In this document: positions 7,644 to 15,648 of the stretch, piece after piece
How the letters are laid out: the number at the start of each line of letters is the position of its first letter
How positions within the stretch are numbered: position 1 is the stretch's first letter
Position numbers and translations under genes: made by a program
Notes under the pieces: generated by a model
The model's database searches: none
Seen by the model: only the letters and a program-made list of their open reading frames with translations
Told to the model about the DNA's origin: nothing
Assembly: GCA_024958995.1 (NCBI GenBank)
Contig: JANXGZ010000080.1
Location: 1-15,846 of the forward strand
Length of the DNA stretch: 15,846 nucleotides
Source: Methylococcales bacterium
GTDB taxonomy: Bacteria; Pseudomonadota; Gammaproteobacteria; Methylococcales; UBA1147
Direction: 5' to 3'

Positions 7644-9257
7644 ATGGCAGATTATCCCGTCTATGATGTCCTGATCGTCGGCAGCGGTGCGGCCGGCCTA
7701 AGCCTAGCGCTGCGTCTTGCCCAGCAAAGTGCGGTCCGCATTGGCGTGTTATCAAAATTCTCCCTGAAAGAATGCAACTCGTACTACGCTCAGGGGGGGA
7801 TTTCCGCCGTGGTAGACCGAAACGATTCACTGGAAGCACATATCAGCGACACGCTCGAAGCAGGTGCCGGGTTATGCGATCCGGAGATCGTTACCCTTAC
7901 CGTATCTCAAGGAAAGGAATGTATTGACTGGCTTCTGGACCAGGGGGTTCCCTTTACCCGGGAAGAACCCGAGAACGATGCAACCCCTCTTCATCTTACG
8001 AAGGAAGGCGGCCATACCCACCGTCGCGTTGTCCATGCTGCAGATCAAACCGGGAAGGCCCTCTGTAACTCCTTGGAGGAATCGGTTCTGAAAACCGACA
8101 ACATCGACCTGTTTGAATACCACAGCGCCGTGGACCTCATCACCACTCATAACCTGGGTGAACGCGGACAACGGGTGGTGGGGGCCTATGTCTTTGACGC
8201 CAAGACCAATCGTGTCGGCCGAGTCGGAGCAAAGATCCTGGTGCTGGCAACGGGCGGGGCAAGCAAGGTTTACCTTTACACCAGTAACCCGGACACTGCC
8301 ACAGGCGACGGAGTCGCTCTTGCATGGAGAGCCGGATGCAGGGTTGCCAACATGGAATTCATGCAGTTCCATCCAACCTGTCTGTATCACCCCGATGCCT
8401 ACTCCTTCCTGATCAGCGAAACACTGCGAGGTGAAGGCGGGAAACTCGTGCTACCCGATGGATCGCCTTTCATGCATCGTTTCGATCACAGAGCGGAACT
8501 GGCTCCCAGGGATATCGTCGCACGTGCAATCGACTACGAAATCAAGAAACGCGGCATTGACTGCGTTTACCTCGACATCAGCCACAAGCCCGCCGACTTT
8601 ATCCGAAGTCATTTCCCCAACATCCATTTACGCTGCCTAGAGCTGAACATTGACATCACCCGGGAGCCGATTCCGGTAGTCCCTGCAGCACACTACATTT
8701 GCGGCGGTGTTATGACCGACCGCGACGCCAGAACTGACCTCGCGGGCTTGTACGCAATCGGTGAAGTCGCGTGCACCGGTCTCCATGGAGCCAACCGCAT
8801 GGCCAGCAATTCCCTTCTAGAATGCCTGGTATTCGCGAAGCAGGCGGCGAGTGATATCCTCGAAGAACTGCCCAATCTTTCTGCGCCCTCTGAACTGCCG
8901 GCCTGGGACGAATCACAGGTCAGCAACTCGGACGAGGAAGTCGTGGTCGCACACAACTGGGACGAACTCCGACGCTTCATGTGGGATTATGTCGGAATCG
9001 TCCGAACCGACAAACGCCTTCAGCGGGCACGGCACCGAGTCAACCTGCTGAAAAGCGAAATCACCGAGTACTATGGCAATTTCAAGGTGACCAGTGACTT
9101 GCTGGAACTGAGAAACCTGGTCATCGTTGCCGAACTGATCGTCCGCTCAGCTACCCTGAGGAAGGAAAGCCGGGGACTGCATCACACTCTGGATTACCCT
9201 GTCAGCCAGCCCGGCAGCCCGACAAAACCAACCATCCTGACGCCAGAAGCGGGCTAA
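7644..9257 (+). CDS. nadB: L-aspartate oxidase (NAD biosynthesis)
   Basis: NadB is a cytoplasmic FAD enzyme that oxidises L-aspartate to iminoaspartate, the first step of de novo NAD synthesis, passed on to NadA. The protein has 537 residues, close to the E. coli enzyme (540). The FAD-binding motif VGSGAAG is at residues 12-18. The active-site residues line up almost number for number with E. coli: Glu121, His243 in QFHPT, Arg289 in LAPRD, His350 in PAAHY and Arg385 in HGANRMASNS. The helical C-terminal domain is present. The ATG at 7644 has GGA five bases upstream; an ATG ten bases earlier is out of frame. It is the only plus-strand gene and converges on recJ with 64 bases between their ends, where no clear terminator hairpin is visible. 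Confidence 0.97.
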   Translation: MADYPVYDVLIVGSGAAGLSLALRLAQQSAVRIGVLSKFSLKECNSYYAQGGISAVVDRNDSLEAHISDTLEAGAGLCDPEIVTLTVSQGKECIDWLLDQGVPFTREEPENDATPLHLTKEGGHTHRRVVHAADQTGKALCNSLEESVLKTDNIDLFEYHSAVDLITTHNLGERGQRVVGAYVFDAKTNRVGRVGAKILVLATGGASKVYLYTSNPDTATGDGVALAWRAGCRVANMEFMQFHPTCLYHPDAYSFLISETLRGEGGKLVLPDGSPFMHRFDHRAELAPRDIVARAIDYEIKKRGIDCVYLDISHKPADFIRSHFPNIHLRCLELNIDITREPIPVVPAAHYICGGVMTDRDARTDLAGLYAIGEVACTGLHGANRMASNSLLECLVFAKQAASDILEELPNLSAPSELPAWDESQVSNSDEEVVVAHNWDELRRFMWDYVGIVRTDKRLQRARHRVNLLKSEITEYYGNFKVTSDLLELRNLVIVAELIVRSATLRKESRGLHHTLDYPVSQPGSPTKPTILTPEAG

Positions 9258-9321
9258 ACGGAAAACTCTTTTTCTCTTTTATCCCAGCTCATGCAGAAAA
9301 CCGATGATTGGTCTTATGGCC

Positions 9322-11067
9322 CTACGCCGGGCTTTTCAGAACTTGCATGTGTTCGATCATCAGTTGCACTCGCCGGACATTACGGAACTCATTTACGTCG
9401 AGCCGGTAAGCCAGCCTGATTCGGTCTAGCTCAAGCCAGGCCTCCGGGCATTCGACAAAAAACGCGATGCCGTCAAAAACCTGGTCTTTCCCCGGCAAGC
9501 AAAGGCTGAATTTCACATGCTGGTTCTTCAGTACCCGGCTTTCCAGAACCTCGAAGTCCCCCTGAAAAACCGGCTCTGGAAACCCGTGTCCCCAGGGCGC
9601 AACCCGCTGTAACAATTCGGCAAAATCCAGTGTCATTTCCGACACCTCCAAGCCACCGTCGGTATAGATAACCGGTTCCCCATCCAATCCCTTAGAACGG
9701 GCTGCAACCATGGTCGAAAACAGTTGGGAAAACTCGCAGAAATCCTCCATCTTCAGAGACAAACCGGCGGCCATGGCATGTCCGCCAAATTTGCTAAGAA
9801 GGTGCGGATGGCGGGTAGCCAGATCGCTGAGAAGATCACGAATATGAATACCGTTGATCGACCGCGCTGATCCCTTTATCCACCCATCTTCGGCCGATGC
9901 GAAGGCTATCACGGGCCGATTCAGACGTTCCTTGATCCTGGATGCCACAATCCCCACCACGCCCTGATGCCAACTTTCCTCGTAAAGACAAATGCCGGCC
10001 GCTAGTTGCGAAGGATCATCAAATTTTTCCAGACCCAGCAATGCCAGAGCCTGTTCCTTCATTCGGCTTTCGATGTCGCGACGTTCCCGATTCAGGGTAT
10101 CCAGTTTCCCGGCAATTGACATTGCCGGCTGGAACTCATCACATAGCAGGCATTCGATGCCCATGGCCATATCTTCCAGCCGACCAGCAGCATTCAACCG
10201 TGGGGCAATTGAAAAACCGAGATCCGATGCAGTCAAATTCCCAACCGGCCGTCCAGCGACCTCAAGTAGGGCCCTGATGCCTGGGTGCCCTAGTCCCTTG
10301 CGAATTCTCAGCAGGCCCTGGTGAACAAGGATCCGATTGGTATGATCCAGTTCGACTACATCGGCCACGGTTCCCAGGGCAACAAAATCAAGCAGACTAG
10401 CAAGATTCGGCTCTGCTATGCCCCGTTCATCAAACCATCCGGACTCCCGCAAGTGTATACGCAGCGCGCTCAGAACGTAGAAAACTACCCCGACTCCCGC
10501 CAGGCATTTACTGGGGAATGGATCGTTCGGCAAGTTCGGATTGACGATGACATCTGCTTCGGGCAATTCGCTACCGGGCAAATGATGATCGGTGATTAGG
10601 ACTTCAATCCCCTGATCCCGGGCGCATCGAACTCCTTCGATGCTGGAAATCCCGTTATCGACAGTCAGTATGATATTGGGGTTATGGCGACCGGCAACCT
10701 CGACAATTTCCGGTGTCAGTCCATATCCGAATTTGAAACGATCAGGGACGGTGAACAGCACGTTCATTGCCCCAAGCATCTCCAGGCCACGTTTTGCAAC
10801 AACGCAACCCGTTGCACCATCCGCATCGAAATCGGCCACAATCAGGATCCGTTCGTTCCGACGCAGCGCAGCGGCCAAACGCGACACCATGGGAACCATC
10901 CCGCCGAGAAGTTCGGGATGAGGCAACCGACCCAGCCGGTGATCCAGGTCATTTTCCGTTCGAATATTGCGCCCAAGCCAAACGCGTTTCAGAACCGGGT
11001 GGCAGTCTCGGGAGAAACCGGCCATCTGTTCATCAACCTGCCGCTGAACAATCCGTTTCTGCATCAT
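9322..11067 (-). CDS. recJ: Single-stranded-DNA-specific exonuclease RecJ
   Basis: RecJ is a 5'-to-3' exonuclease on single-stranded DNA that acts in RecF-type recombination, mismatch repair and base-excision repair. The 581-residue protein matches the family length. The DHH domain shows ADFDADGATG (78-87), VDNG (136-139) and the naming motif ITDHHLPG (158-165; Asp160, His161, His162). The DHHA1 domain carries HQGVVGIVASRIKER and FGGHAMAAGLS (427-437). A C-terminal OB-type domain follows. Two adjacent ATGs (11067 and 11064) could serve as start; a weak GGCGA-like ribosome-binding site precedes them. It lies 57 bases behind thrC. Confidence 0.97.
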   Translation of the reverse strand: MMQKRIVQRQVDEQMAGFSRDCHPVLKRVWLGRNIRTENDLDHRLGRLPHPELLGGMVPMVSRLAAALRRNERILIVADFDADGATGCVVAKRGLEMLGAMNVLFTVPDRFKFGYGLTPEIVEVAGRHNPNIILTVDNGISSIEGVRCARDQGIEVLITDHHLPGSELPEADVIVNPNLPNDPFPSKCLAGVGVVFYVLSALRIHLRESGWFDERGIAEPNLASLLDFVALGTVADVVELDHTNRILVHQGLLRIRKGLGHPGIRALLEVAGRPVGNLTASDLGFSIAPRLNAAGRLEDMAMGIECLLCDEFQPAMSIAGKLDTLNRERRDIESRMKEQALALLGLEKFDDPSQLAAGICLYEESWHQGVVGIVASRIKERLNRPVIAFASAEDGWIKGSARSINGIHIRDLLSDLATRHPHLLSKFGGHAMAAGLSLKMEDFCEFSQLFSTMVAARSKGLDGEPVIYTDGGLEVSEMTLDFAELLQRVAPWGHGFPEPVFQGDFEVLESRVLKNQHVKFSLCLPGKDQVFDGIAFFVECPEAWLELDRIRLAYRLDVNEFRNVRRVQLMIEHMQVLKSPA

Positions 11068-11124
11068 TCGCCGCTAAGAGGGCCGAGTACGGATTCGATA
11101 ACGGTTTCGCACTAAACTCCGAAT

Positions 11125-12216
11125 CTACAAGCGATCAAGAATTGCGCGCTTTACGGCATCCAGCTCGGGTTCAATGGTAACTGGCTGAATATGACACTGC
11201 TTAATCGCGGTATCAGGATCCTTCAAACCATTACCGGTTAATGTGCAGACGATGGATGACTCTTCCGGGATCTTGCCCGACTCGATGTCGTGCAACGCAC
11301 CGGCTAGCGAAGCGGCCGAAGCAGGTTCGCAGAACACACCCTCGTTCTCAGCGAGCATTTTTTGAACCCGCAGGATTTCGTCATCTTCAACCTTGTCAAA
11401 CCAACCGCCGGACTCCTTCTGCGCCAGCCAGGCCAAGTCCCACGATTGAGGATGGCCGATGCGAATCGCAGTCGCCACTGTTTCGGGATGGTCAACCATT
11501 CCGCCGATGACAAAAGGAGCGGATCCGGCTGCCTGGTACCCCACCATTATCGGGCAGGAGGAGGTTACCGAAGGATGTCCTTGGCTTTCGGACGCGTATT
11601 CCGAATAGCCTTTCCAGTACGCGGTGATGTTCCCTGCATTGCCAACGGGCAGACAATGAAAATCGGGCGCACCACCCAGTTGATCGACAATTTCGAATGC
11701 CGCAGTCTTCTGCCCCTCGATCCGGTAAGGGTTGATGGAATTGACGATGGTGACCGGTGCTTTACCCGCAACTTCCTTTACTAGGCGCATCCCATCGTCG
11801 AAATTTCCCCTAATCTGAATAACCACCGCGCCGTACATCAACGTCTGGGCTAGTTTCCCCAGCGCAATCTTGCCCTCTGGTATCAGAACGAATGCAGTGA
11901 TCCCTGCACGGGCAGCATAAGCTGCTGCCGCTGCAGAGGTATTGCCGGTCGATGCACAGATGATCGCCTCGCTGCCTTCTTCAACCGCCTTAGTTACGGC
12001 CAAAGTCATGCCGCGATCCTTGAACGACCCGGTTGGATTGAGGCCTTCGTACTTGACATACAACTCGATGTCTTTGCCAACTAATCTGGGTATGTTTCGC
12101 AGTTTGATAAGCGGCGTACCACCTTCTCCGAGAGAAACGGGTTTCATGGCTTCGGAAACCGGCAAACGACTCGCGTAGTGGTCGATAATCCCGCTAAATG
12201 AATTATTAGTAGACAT
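11125..12216 (-). CDS. thrC: Threonine synthase
   Basis: ThrC converts O-phospho-L-homoserine to L-threonine with pyridoxal phosphate. The 363-residue length is that of the short (Bacillus/Pseudomonas-alternative) class, not the long E. coli class. The PLP lysine is Lys66 in NPTGSFKDRGM, preceded by GEGGTPL. CASTGNTSAAAAAYAARAG gives the phosphate/cofactor loop, followed by PVGNAGNITAYWKGY. FCEPASAASLAG and CTLTGNGLKDP close the active site. The ATG at 12216-12214 has a CAGGAA ribosome-binding site six bases upstream. It is 57 bases behind hom and completes the homoserine-to-threonine route; the homoserine kinase is not in this window. Confidence 0.96.
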   Translation of the reverse strand: MSTNNSFSGIIDHYASRLPVSEAMKPVSLGEGGTPLIKLRNIPRLVGKDIELYVKYEGLNPTGSFKDRGMTLAVTKAVEEGSEAIICASTGNTSAAAAAYAARAGITAFVLIPEGKIALGKLAQTLMYGAVVIQIRGNFDDGMRLVKEVAGKAPVTIVNSINPYRIEGQKTAAFEIVDQLGGAPDFHCLPVGNAGNITAYWKGYSEYASESQGHPSVTSSCPIMVGYQAAGSAPFVIGGMVDHPETVATAIRIGHPQSWDLAWLAQKESGGWFDKVEDDEILRVQKMLAENEGVFCEPASAASLAGALHDIESGKIPEESSIVCTLTGNGLKDPDTAIKQCHIQPVTIEPELDAVKRAILDRL

Positions 12217-12273
12217 TATTTTCCTGAAATCTGAAAAAGCTGGGCCTGAATGACCCTGTTGTTCCGGATAACA

Positions 12274-13584
12274 TCAACCCAGCGTTTCCATCCGGATGCG
12301 ATGTACGGAACCAAAGACCGTATCTAGTGCCTCGATTGCCTGAATTGCCTGAGACATTTCCCGCTCCTGGATCCGGTGGGTCAGCATAATTACTGGCAGA
12401 TCCGGTTTGTCCGACAATGGTTCCTTCTGGATAAGGGCCTCGATACTGATCCCGCGATCCGCCAGTATTCGGGTGATGTCTGCCAGCACCCCGGGTTTGT
12501 CCGCCGCTGTGAGTCGAAGATAATAGGCCGTCTCAACGTCGTCCATCGAACAAACCGGCGTTTCCTGTAGGGCATCTGGCTGAAAAGCCAGATGCGGCAC
12601 TCGATTGCCCGGATCGCTGGTCAGCGTCCTGACAACATCAACAATATCCGCAACGACTGCCGAAGCGGTTGGCTCGGCACCGGCTCCTGCCCCGTAATAG
12701 AGGGTTGGCCCAACCGCATCCCCATGAACCAGAACAGCATTTTTTGCGCCGTCAACATTGGCGATCAATCGACGTTCCGGAATCAGTGTTGGATGCACCC
12801 TGAGTTGGATTCCTGAATGATTTTTCCGAGCAATGCCTAGATGTTTGATCCGGTAACCTAGTTCTTCGGCATATGTCATGTCTTCACTGGTGATCCCTGT
12901 AATGCCCTCGGTATAAACCTTTTCGAACTGCAACGGAATGCCAAAGGCAATCGAGGCTAAAATGGTTAGTTTGTGTGCGGCATCGATCCCTTCAACATCA
13001 AAGGTCGGATCGGCCTCTGCATACCCAAGTGCCTGCGCCTCGGCGAGAACATCGGCAAAACCCCTGCCCTTGTCACGCATTTCCGTCAATATGAAGTTAC
13101 CGGTTCCGTTGATAATCCCAGCGAGCCATTCCACCTGGTTGCCGCTCAACCCTTCCCGAAGGACCTTGATAATGGGGATTCCGCCAGCCACCGCAGCTTC
13201 GAAAGCAACCATGACACCCTTCTGGCTAGCCAATGGAAAGATTTCGTTTCCATGGAGAGCAATCAAGGCCTTGTTCGCCGTAACCACATGCTTTCCATTC
13301 TCGATCGCCTTAATCACAAGATCACGCGCTATCGACTCTCCACCGATCAATTCAACCACGATGGAGATCTCGGGATCCGTAACGATTTCAAACGGGTCGG
13401 AAACCAGTTCGATGCCTTCCGTCGTACAGATGCGTTCCCGCGACAAATCCCTCGCTGAAGCCTTGACAACGTGGATTTCCCGGCCCGCTCGGCGCGCGAT
13501 CTCATTCGCGTTCCTTTTGAGTACATTGACGGTCCCCCCGCCGACTGTGCCCAAACCAATGACACCTACTTTCACAGGATTCAA
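12274..13584 (-). CDS. hom: Homoserine dehydrogenase with C-terminal ACT domain
   Basis: Hom reduces aspartate semialdehyde to homoserine using NAD(P)H, the branch point to threonine and methionine. From the chosen start it has 436 residues. The Rossmann motif GLGTVGGGT lies at about 10-18, ANKALIALHG marks the cofactor/substrate cleft, and GIINGTGNFILTEM and ADPTFDVEGIDAAHK (with the catalytic lysine) form the catalytic domain. The ACT domain, the usual threonine-feedback site, starts at YYLRLTAADKPGVLADITRI. No ATG is available. The open frame goes up to a TTG at 13605, but the TTG at 13584-13582 has GGGGG seven bases upstream and gives the family N-terminus (M)NPVKVGVIGLG. A GTG three codons further is the alternative. 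It lies 45 bases behind the aminotransferase gene. Confidence 0.94.
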   Translation of the reverse strand: MNPVKVGVIGLGTVGGGTVNVLKRNANEIARRAGREIHVVKASARDLSRERICTTEGIELVSDPFEIVTDPEISIVVELIGGESIARDLVIKAIENGKHVVTANKALIALHGNEIFPLASQKGVMVAFEAAVAGGIPIIKVLREGLSGNQVEWLAGIINGTGNFILTEMRDKGRGFADVLAEAQALGYAEADPTFDVEGIDAAHKLTILASIAFGIPLQFEKVYTEGITGITSEDMTYAEELGYRIKHLGIARKNHSGIQLRVHPTLIPERRLIANVDGAKNAVLVHGDAVGPTLYYGAGAGAEPTASAVVADIVDVVRTLTSDPGNRVPHLAFQPDALQETPVCSMDDVETAYYLRLTAADKPGVLADITRILADRGISIEALIQKEPLSDKPDLPVIMLTHRIQEREMSQAIQAIEALDTVFGSVHRIRMETLG

Positions 13585-13615
13585 GATAGAGCCCCCAGAG
13601 TGCAAAAATCCGCCG

Positions 13616-13621
13616 ATTATA
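13616..13621 (-). promoter_or_regulatory. Exact -10 hexamer upstream of hom
   Basis: A perfect TATAAT on the minus strand lies between the aminotransferase stop and the hom start. Transcription from it would begin around 13609, about 25 bases before the hom TTG. The -35 region (ATGCTG at 17-base spacing) is poor and there is no TGn extension, so it would be a weak or activator-dependent promoter for hom-thrC, or chance. Confidence 0.3.
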
Positions 13622-13629
13622 CCTTAGTT

Positions 13630-14802
13630 CTAATTCCTCAGCATATTGCGGATCCCTCTCAAGGCCTGCCGGGTACGGTGTTCATTTTCGATTAGGCTGA
13701 AGCGGATGTGGTTATCACCGAACTGGCCGAATCCAACCCCGGGTGAAACTGCAACCTTGGCTTCCAAAAGAAGTTTCTTGGAAAATTCGAGGGAGCCCAT
13801 TTCCCTGAATTGTTCCGGAATTGGTGCCCAAACGAACATGGTCGCCTTTGGCTTTTCAACCGCCCAACCGATGGACTCCAGTCCGTCACACAGAACGTCT
13901 CTACGCCTCCTGTACATATCGCATATATCCTTTACGCAGTCCTGCGGACCCTCGAGCGCAGTAATTGCAGCCACCTGGATCGGCGTAAACATCCCGTAAT
14001 CCAGATAGGACTTCATTCGTGCTAGCGCAGCCACCAGTTCCGTGTTTCCGCACATGAATCCGACTCGCCATCCAGGCATGTTATAGCTCTTGGACAGGGA
14101 GAAAAACTCGACCGCGACGTCTTTCGCCCCAGGTACTTCAAGAATGGAAGGCGCCTGATAGCCATCGAACACGATGTCGGCATAGGCAAAATCATGAATC
14201 ACCCAGATCTTGTGTTCACGGGCGATATCAATCACTTTCTCAAAGAAATCGATCTCGATACATTGACTAGTCGGATTTGCCGGGAAGTTAAGCAGCAACA
14301 TCTTAGGCTTGGGCCACGAGATCTTGATGGCCTTGACCAGTTCCTCGCAAAAATCGACACCGGGCACCAACGGTACATGACGAATATCCGCCCCGGCAAT
14401 AACCATTCCGTACGGATGAATCGGATACGCTGGATTGGGTACCAGAACTGCGTCACCAGGTCCAACCGTTGCCAGTGCAAGATGGGCCAACCCCTCCTTG
14501 GAACCGATAGTTACGATCGCTTCCGAATCGAAGTCGAGACTGACGTCGAACCGGGTCTTGTACCAGTTGCAGATTGCCTTACGCAGGCGCGGAATTCCCC
14601 TGGAAACCGAATACCGATGCGTATCACCGCGCCGGGCTGCCTCGATAAGCTTGTCGACAATATGATCCGGCGTGGGCTGATCCGGATTTCCCATTCCGAC
14701 ATCGATGATATCCTCGCCGCAAGCGCGGGCTTTAGCTTTCAGTTCATTGACGATATTGAACACATACGGCGGAAGCCGATTAATTCTCTGAAAATCTTCC
14801 AT
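13630..14802 (-). CDS. alaC: PLP-dependent class I aminotransferase, AlaC-like (glutamate-pyruvate)
   Basis: This is a fold-type I aminotransferase of the AlaC/YfdZ group, which makes alanine from pyruvate and glutamate in E. coli. The 390-residue protein shows GNPDQPTP (38-45), the cofactor ring contact NPAYP, LNFPANPTSQ with Asn175, HDFAYADI with Asp204 and Tyr207, the Schiff-base Lys238 in SLSKSYNMPGWRVGF, and the carboxylate-binding Arg367 in HIRFSLIE. The ATG at 14802-14800 follows a weak GTGATGA sequence. It is the first gene after the rpoS terminator and is followed closely by hom and thrC, an arrangement common in proteobacteria that suggests a shared amino-acid operon. The exact amino-donor preference cannot be read from sequence; the AlaC name rests on similarity and context. 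Confidence 0.88.
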   Translation of the reverse strand: MEDFQRINRLPPYVFNIVNELKAKARACGEDIIDVGMGNPDQPTPDHIVDKLIEAARRGDTHRYSVSRGIPRLRKAICNWYKTRFDVSLDFDSEAIVTIGSKEGLAHLALATVGPGDAVLVPNPAYPIHPYGMVIAGADIRHVPLVPGVDFCEELVKAIKISWPKPKMLLLNFPANPTSQCIEIDFFEKVIDIAREHKIWVIHDFAYADIVFDGYQAPSILEVPGAKDVAVEFFSLSKSYNMPGWRVGFMCGNTELVAALARMKSYLDYGMFTPIQVAAITALEGPQDCVKDICDMYRRRRDVLCDGLESIGWAVEKPKATMFVWAPIPEQFREMGSLEFSKKLLLEAKVAVSPGVGFGQFGDNHIRFSLIENEHRTRQALRGIRNMLRN

Positions 14803-15109
14803 TCATCACTCGATTCTTGTAAATACTGCCCGAAGCAAAGGTCGCTGAACAACAAACCAGCACGAAATCGACCAAACGAACCCATTGCTACATTCTACCT
14901 TTGCCGGTTCCACGCTGCCCAGCCACCACAGTAAACGATCAGTTGAACCTTTTAGTTTAATATGGAGCAATAAGCTCCTTCAATTAAAAAAGCCCATCAG
15001 AAGAAGGGCTTTTTTAATTGAATCCGGACTGAGGATACTTAAGCCTCAAATTCGGTATCGTTCAACGCCATCCCATCTGGCTAAACAAGGGAAGCATTTT
15101 TCCTGGCCA
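14803..15109. other. Intergenic region between rpoS and alaC
   Basis: This 307-base gap contains the rpoS terminator, listed separately. Next to it, toward alaC, is a short stem GGAGC-AATAA-GCTCC (14964-14978). A weak promoter-like pair facing alaC, TTGAAG (14983-14978) and TATTAA (14962-14957), has only 15 bases of spacing and overlaps the terminator stem. I see no tRNA. I see no RsmZ/RsmY-type run of GGA hairpins, although rsmZ sits next to rpoS in some pseudomonads. Confidence 0.5.
14981..15020 (-). terminator. Rho-independent terminator behind rpoS (bidirectional shape)
   Basis: A perfect 15-base-pair inverted repeat pairs 14981-14995 with 15006-15020 around a ten-base loop. The arms combine a GGGC/GCCC core with an A6/T6 tract, so each strand reads GC stem followed by T6. 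It lies about 90 bases past the rpoS stop and should end nlpD-rpoS transcription. Read from the plus strand it would also stop antisense transcription. Confidence 0.9.
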
Positions 15110-15646
15110 CTAGTGAAAAATCGCATTGCACGAAAAACCGTCTTTCTCAAAAATGTCACGCAACTTTCTTAGCGCATCCATCTGGATCTGCCTGATCCGT
15201 TCACGGGTCACCCCCAGTTCCTTGGCGACTTCGACCAGTGTCGCCTTGCCGTAGCCACGCAGGCCGTACCGGCGACAAGTCACTTCACGATGTTTTTCGC
15301 CAAGCCGGTCAAGCCATTTACGCAGGCTGCTCTCGATCATCCTGTGACGTACCGACTCGTTCCCTTTCCTTACCAAACGCCCGTAATACTTTTCCTCAGC
15401 GCCCGTCAGAAGCTTGGAAGAACCCAGGTCATTAAGATAGAGCCAGGTTGCATCCAGGTTCGACCCGGGCTGGCATTTCCATGACCGTTCTTCCCGTTCC
15501 TGTTCATTCCGCTTATCAAACACGGATGCCTCCAACAAGGGGGGGATGTTGGCCAATTCTTCTTCGGTCGCATCAGCAGAAATCTTAGCGGTTTCAATAT
15601 TGCTCTCCGATATACTGACTCTCCTAATCTGTAAAATGGTCAACAT
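15110..15646 (-). CDS. rpoS: RpoS with in-frame loss of sigma regions 2 and 3 (miniature or decaying RpoS)
   Basis: RpoS is the stationary-phase/general stress sigma factor, normally about 330 residues. Here the open frame has 178. Residues 64-109 are region 1.2: LDATWLYLNDLG, then KLLTGAEEKYYGRLVRKG and RHRMIESSLR. In RpoS the last motif is followed by LVVKIARRY and the rest of region 2. Instead residue 110 jumps straight to region 4: KWLDRLGEKHREV, RRYGLRGYGKATLVEVAKEL and the helix-turn-helix VTRERIRQIQMDALRKLR. The ending FEKDGFSCNAIF is the normal C-terminus. About 150-170 residues, covering core binding, -10 recognition and region 3, are missing without a frame shift. The join is between 15320 and 15319. 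The ATG at 15646 is two bases after the nlpD stop and has only a weak ribosome-binding site. The gene keeps its nlpD neighbour and terminator. Whether it is a pseudogene or makes a short protein is undecided. Confidence 0.88.
   Translation of the reverse strand: MLTILQIRRVSISESNIETAKISADATEEELANIPPLLEASVFDKRNEQEREERSWKCQPGSNLDATWLYLNDLGSSKLLTGAEEKYYGRLVRKGNESVRHRMIESSLRKWLDRLGEKHREVTCRRYGLRGYGKATLVEVAKELGVTRERIRQIQMDALRKLRDIFEKDGFSCNAIFH
15611..15627 (-). promoter_or_regulatory. Ribosome-binding site of rpoS that points to an ATA codon
   Basis: The best Shine-Dalgarno sequence near rpoS, TTAGGAGAG (15627-15619), lies inside the open frame. Five bases after it stands ATA (15613-15611), in the rpoS frame, where a start codon would be expected. 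This suggests an ancestral ATG changed to ATA. The upstream ATG at 15646 would then be only a fallback start. Confidence 0.4.
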
Positions 15647-15648
15647 CG

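Noticed and set aside
9258..9321. Terminator between the convergent nadB and recJ
   Set aside because: The T-rich stretch CTTTTTCTCTTTT has no GC-rich stem before it.
12938..13627. Plus-strand open frame (229 codons) opposite hom
   Set aside because: Antisense shadow of the conserved hom coding sequence, with low-complexity composition typical of shadows.
14194..14934. Long plus-strand open frame (246 codons) opposite alaC
   Set aside because: It lies almost wholly antisense to a clear aminotransferase and has no recognisable motif or ribosome-binding site.
14803..15000. RsmZ-like small RNA next to rpoS
   Set aside because: The region lacks the repeated GGA hairpin loops of RsmZ/RsmY; only one GGAGC stem is present.
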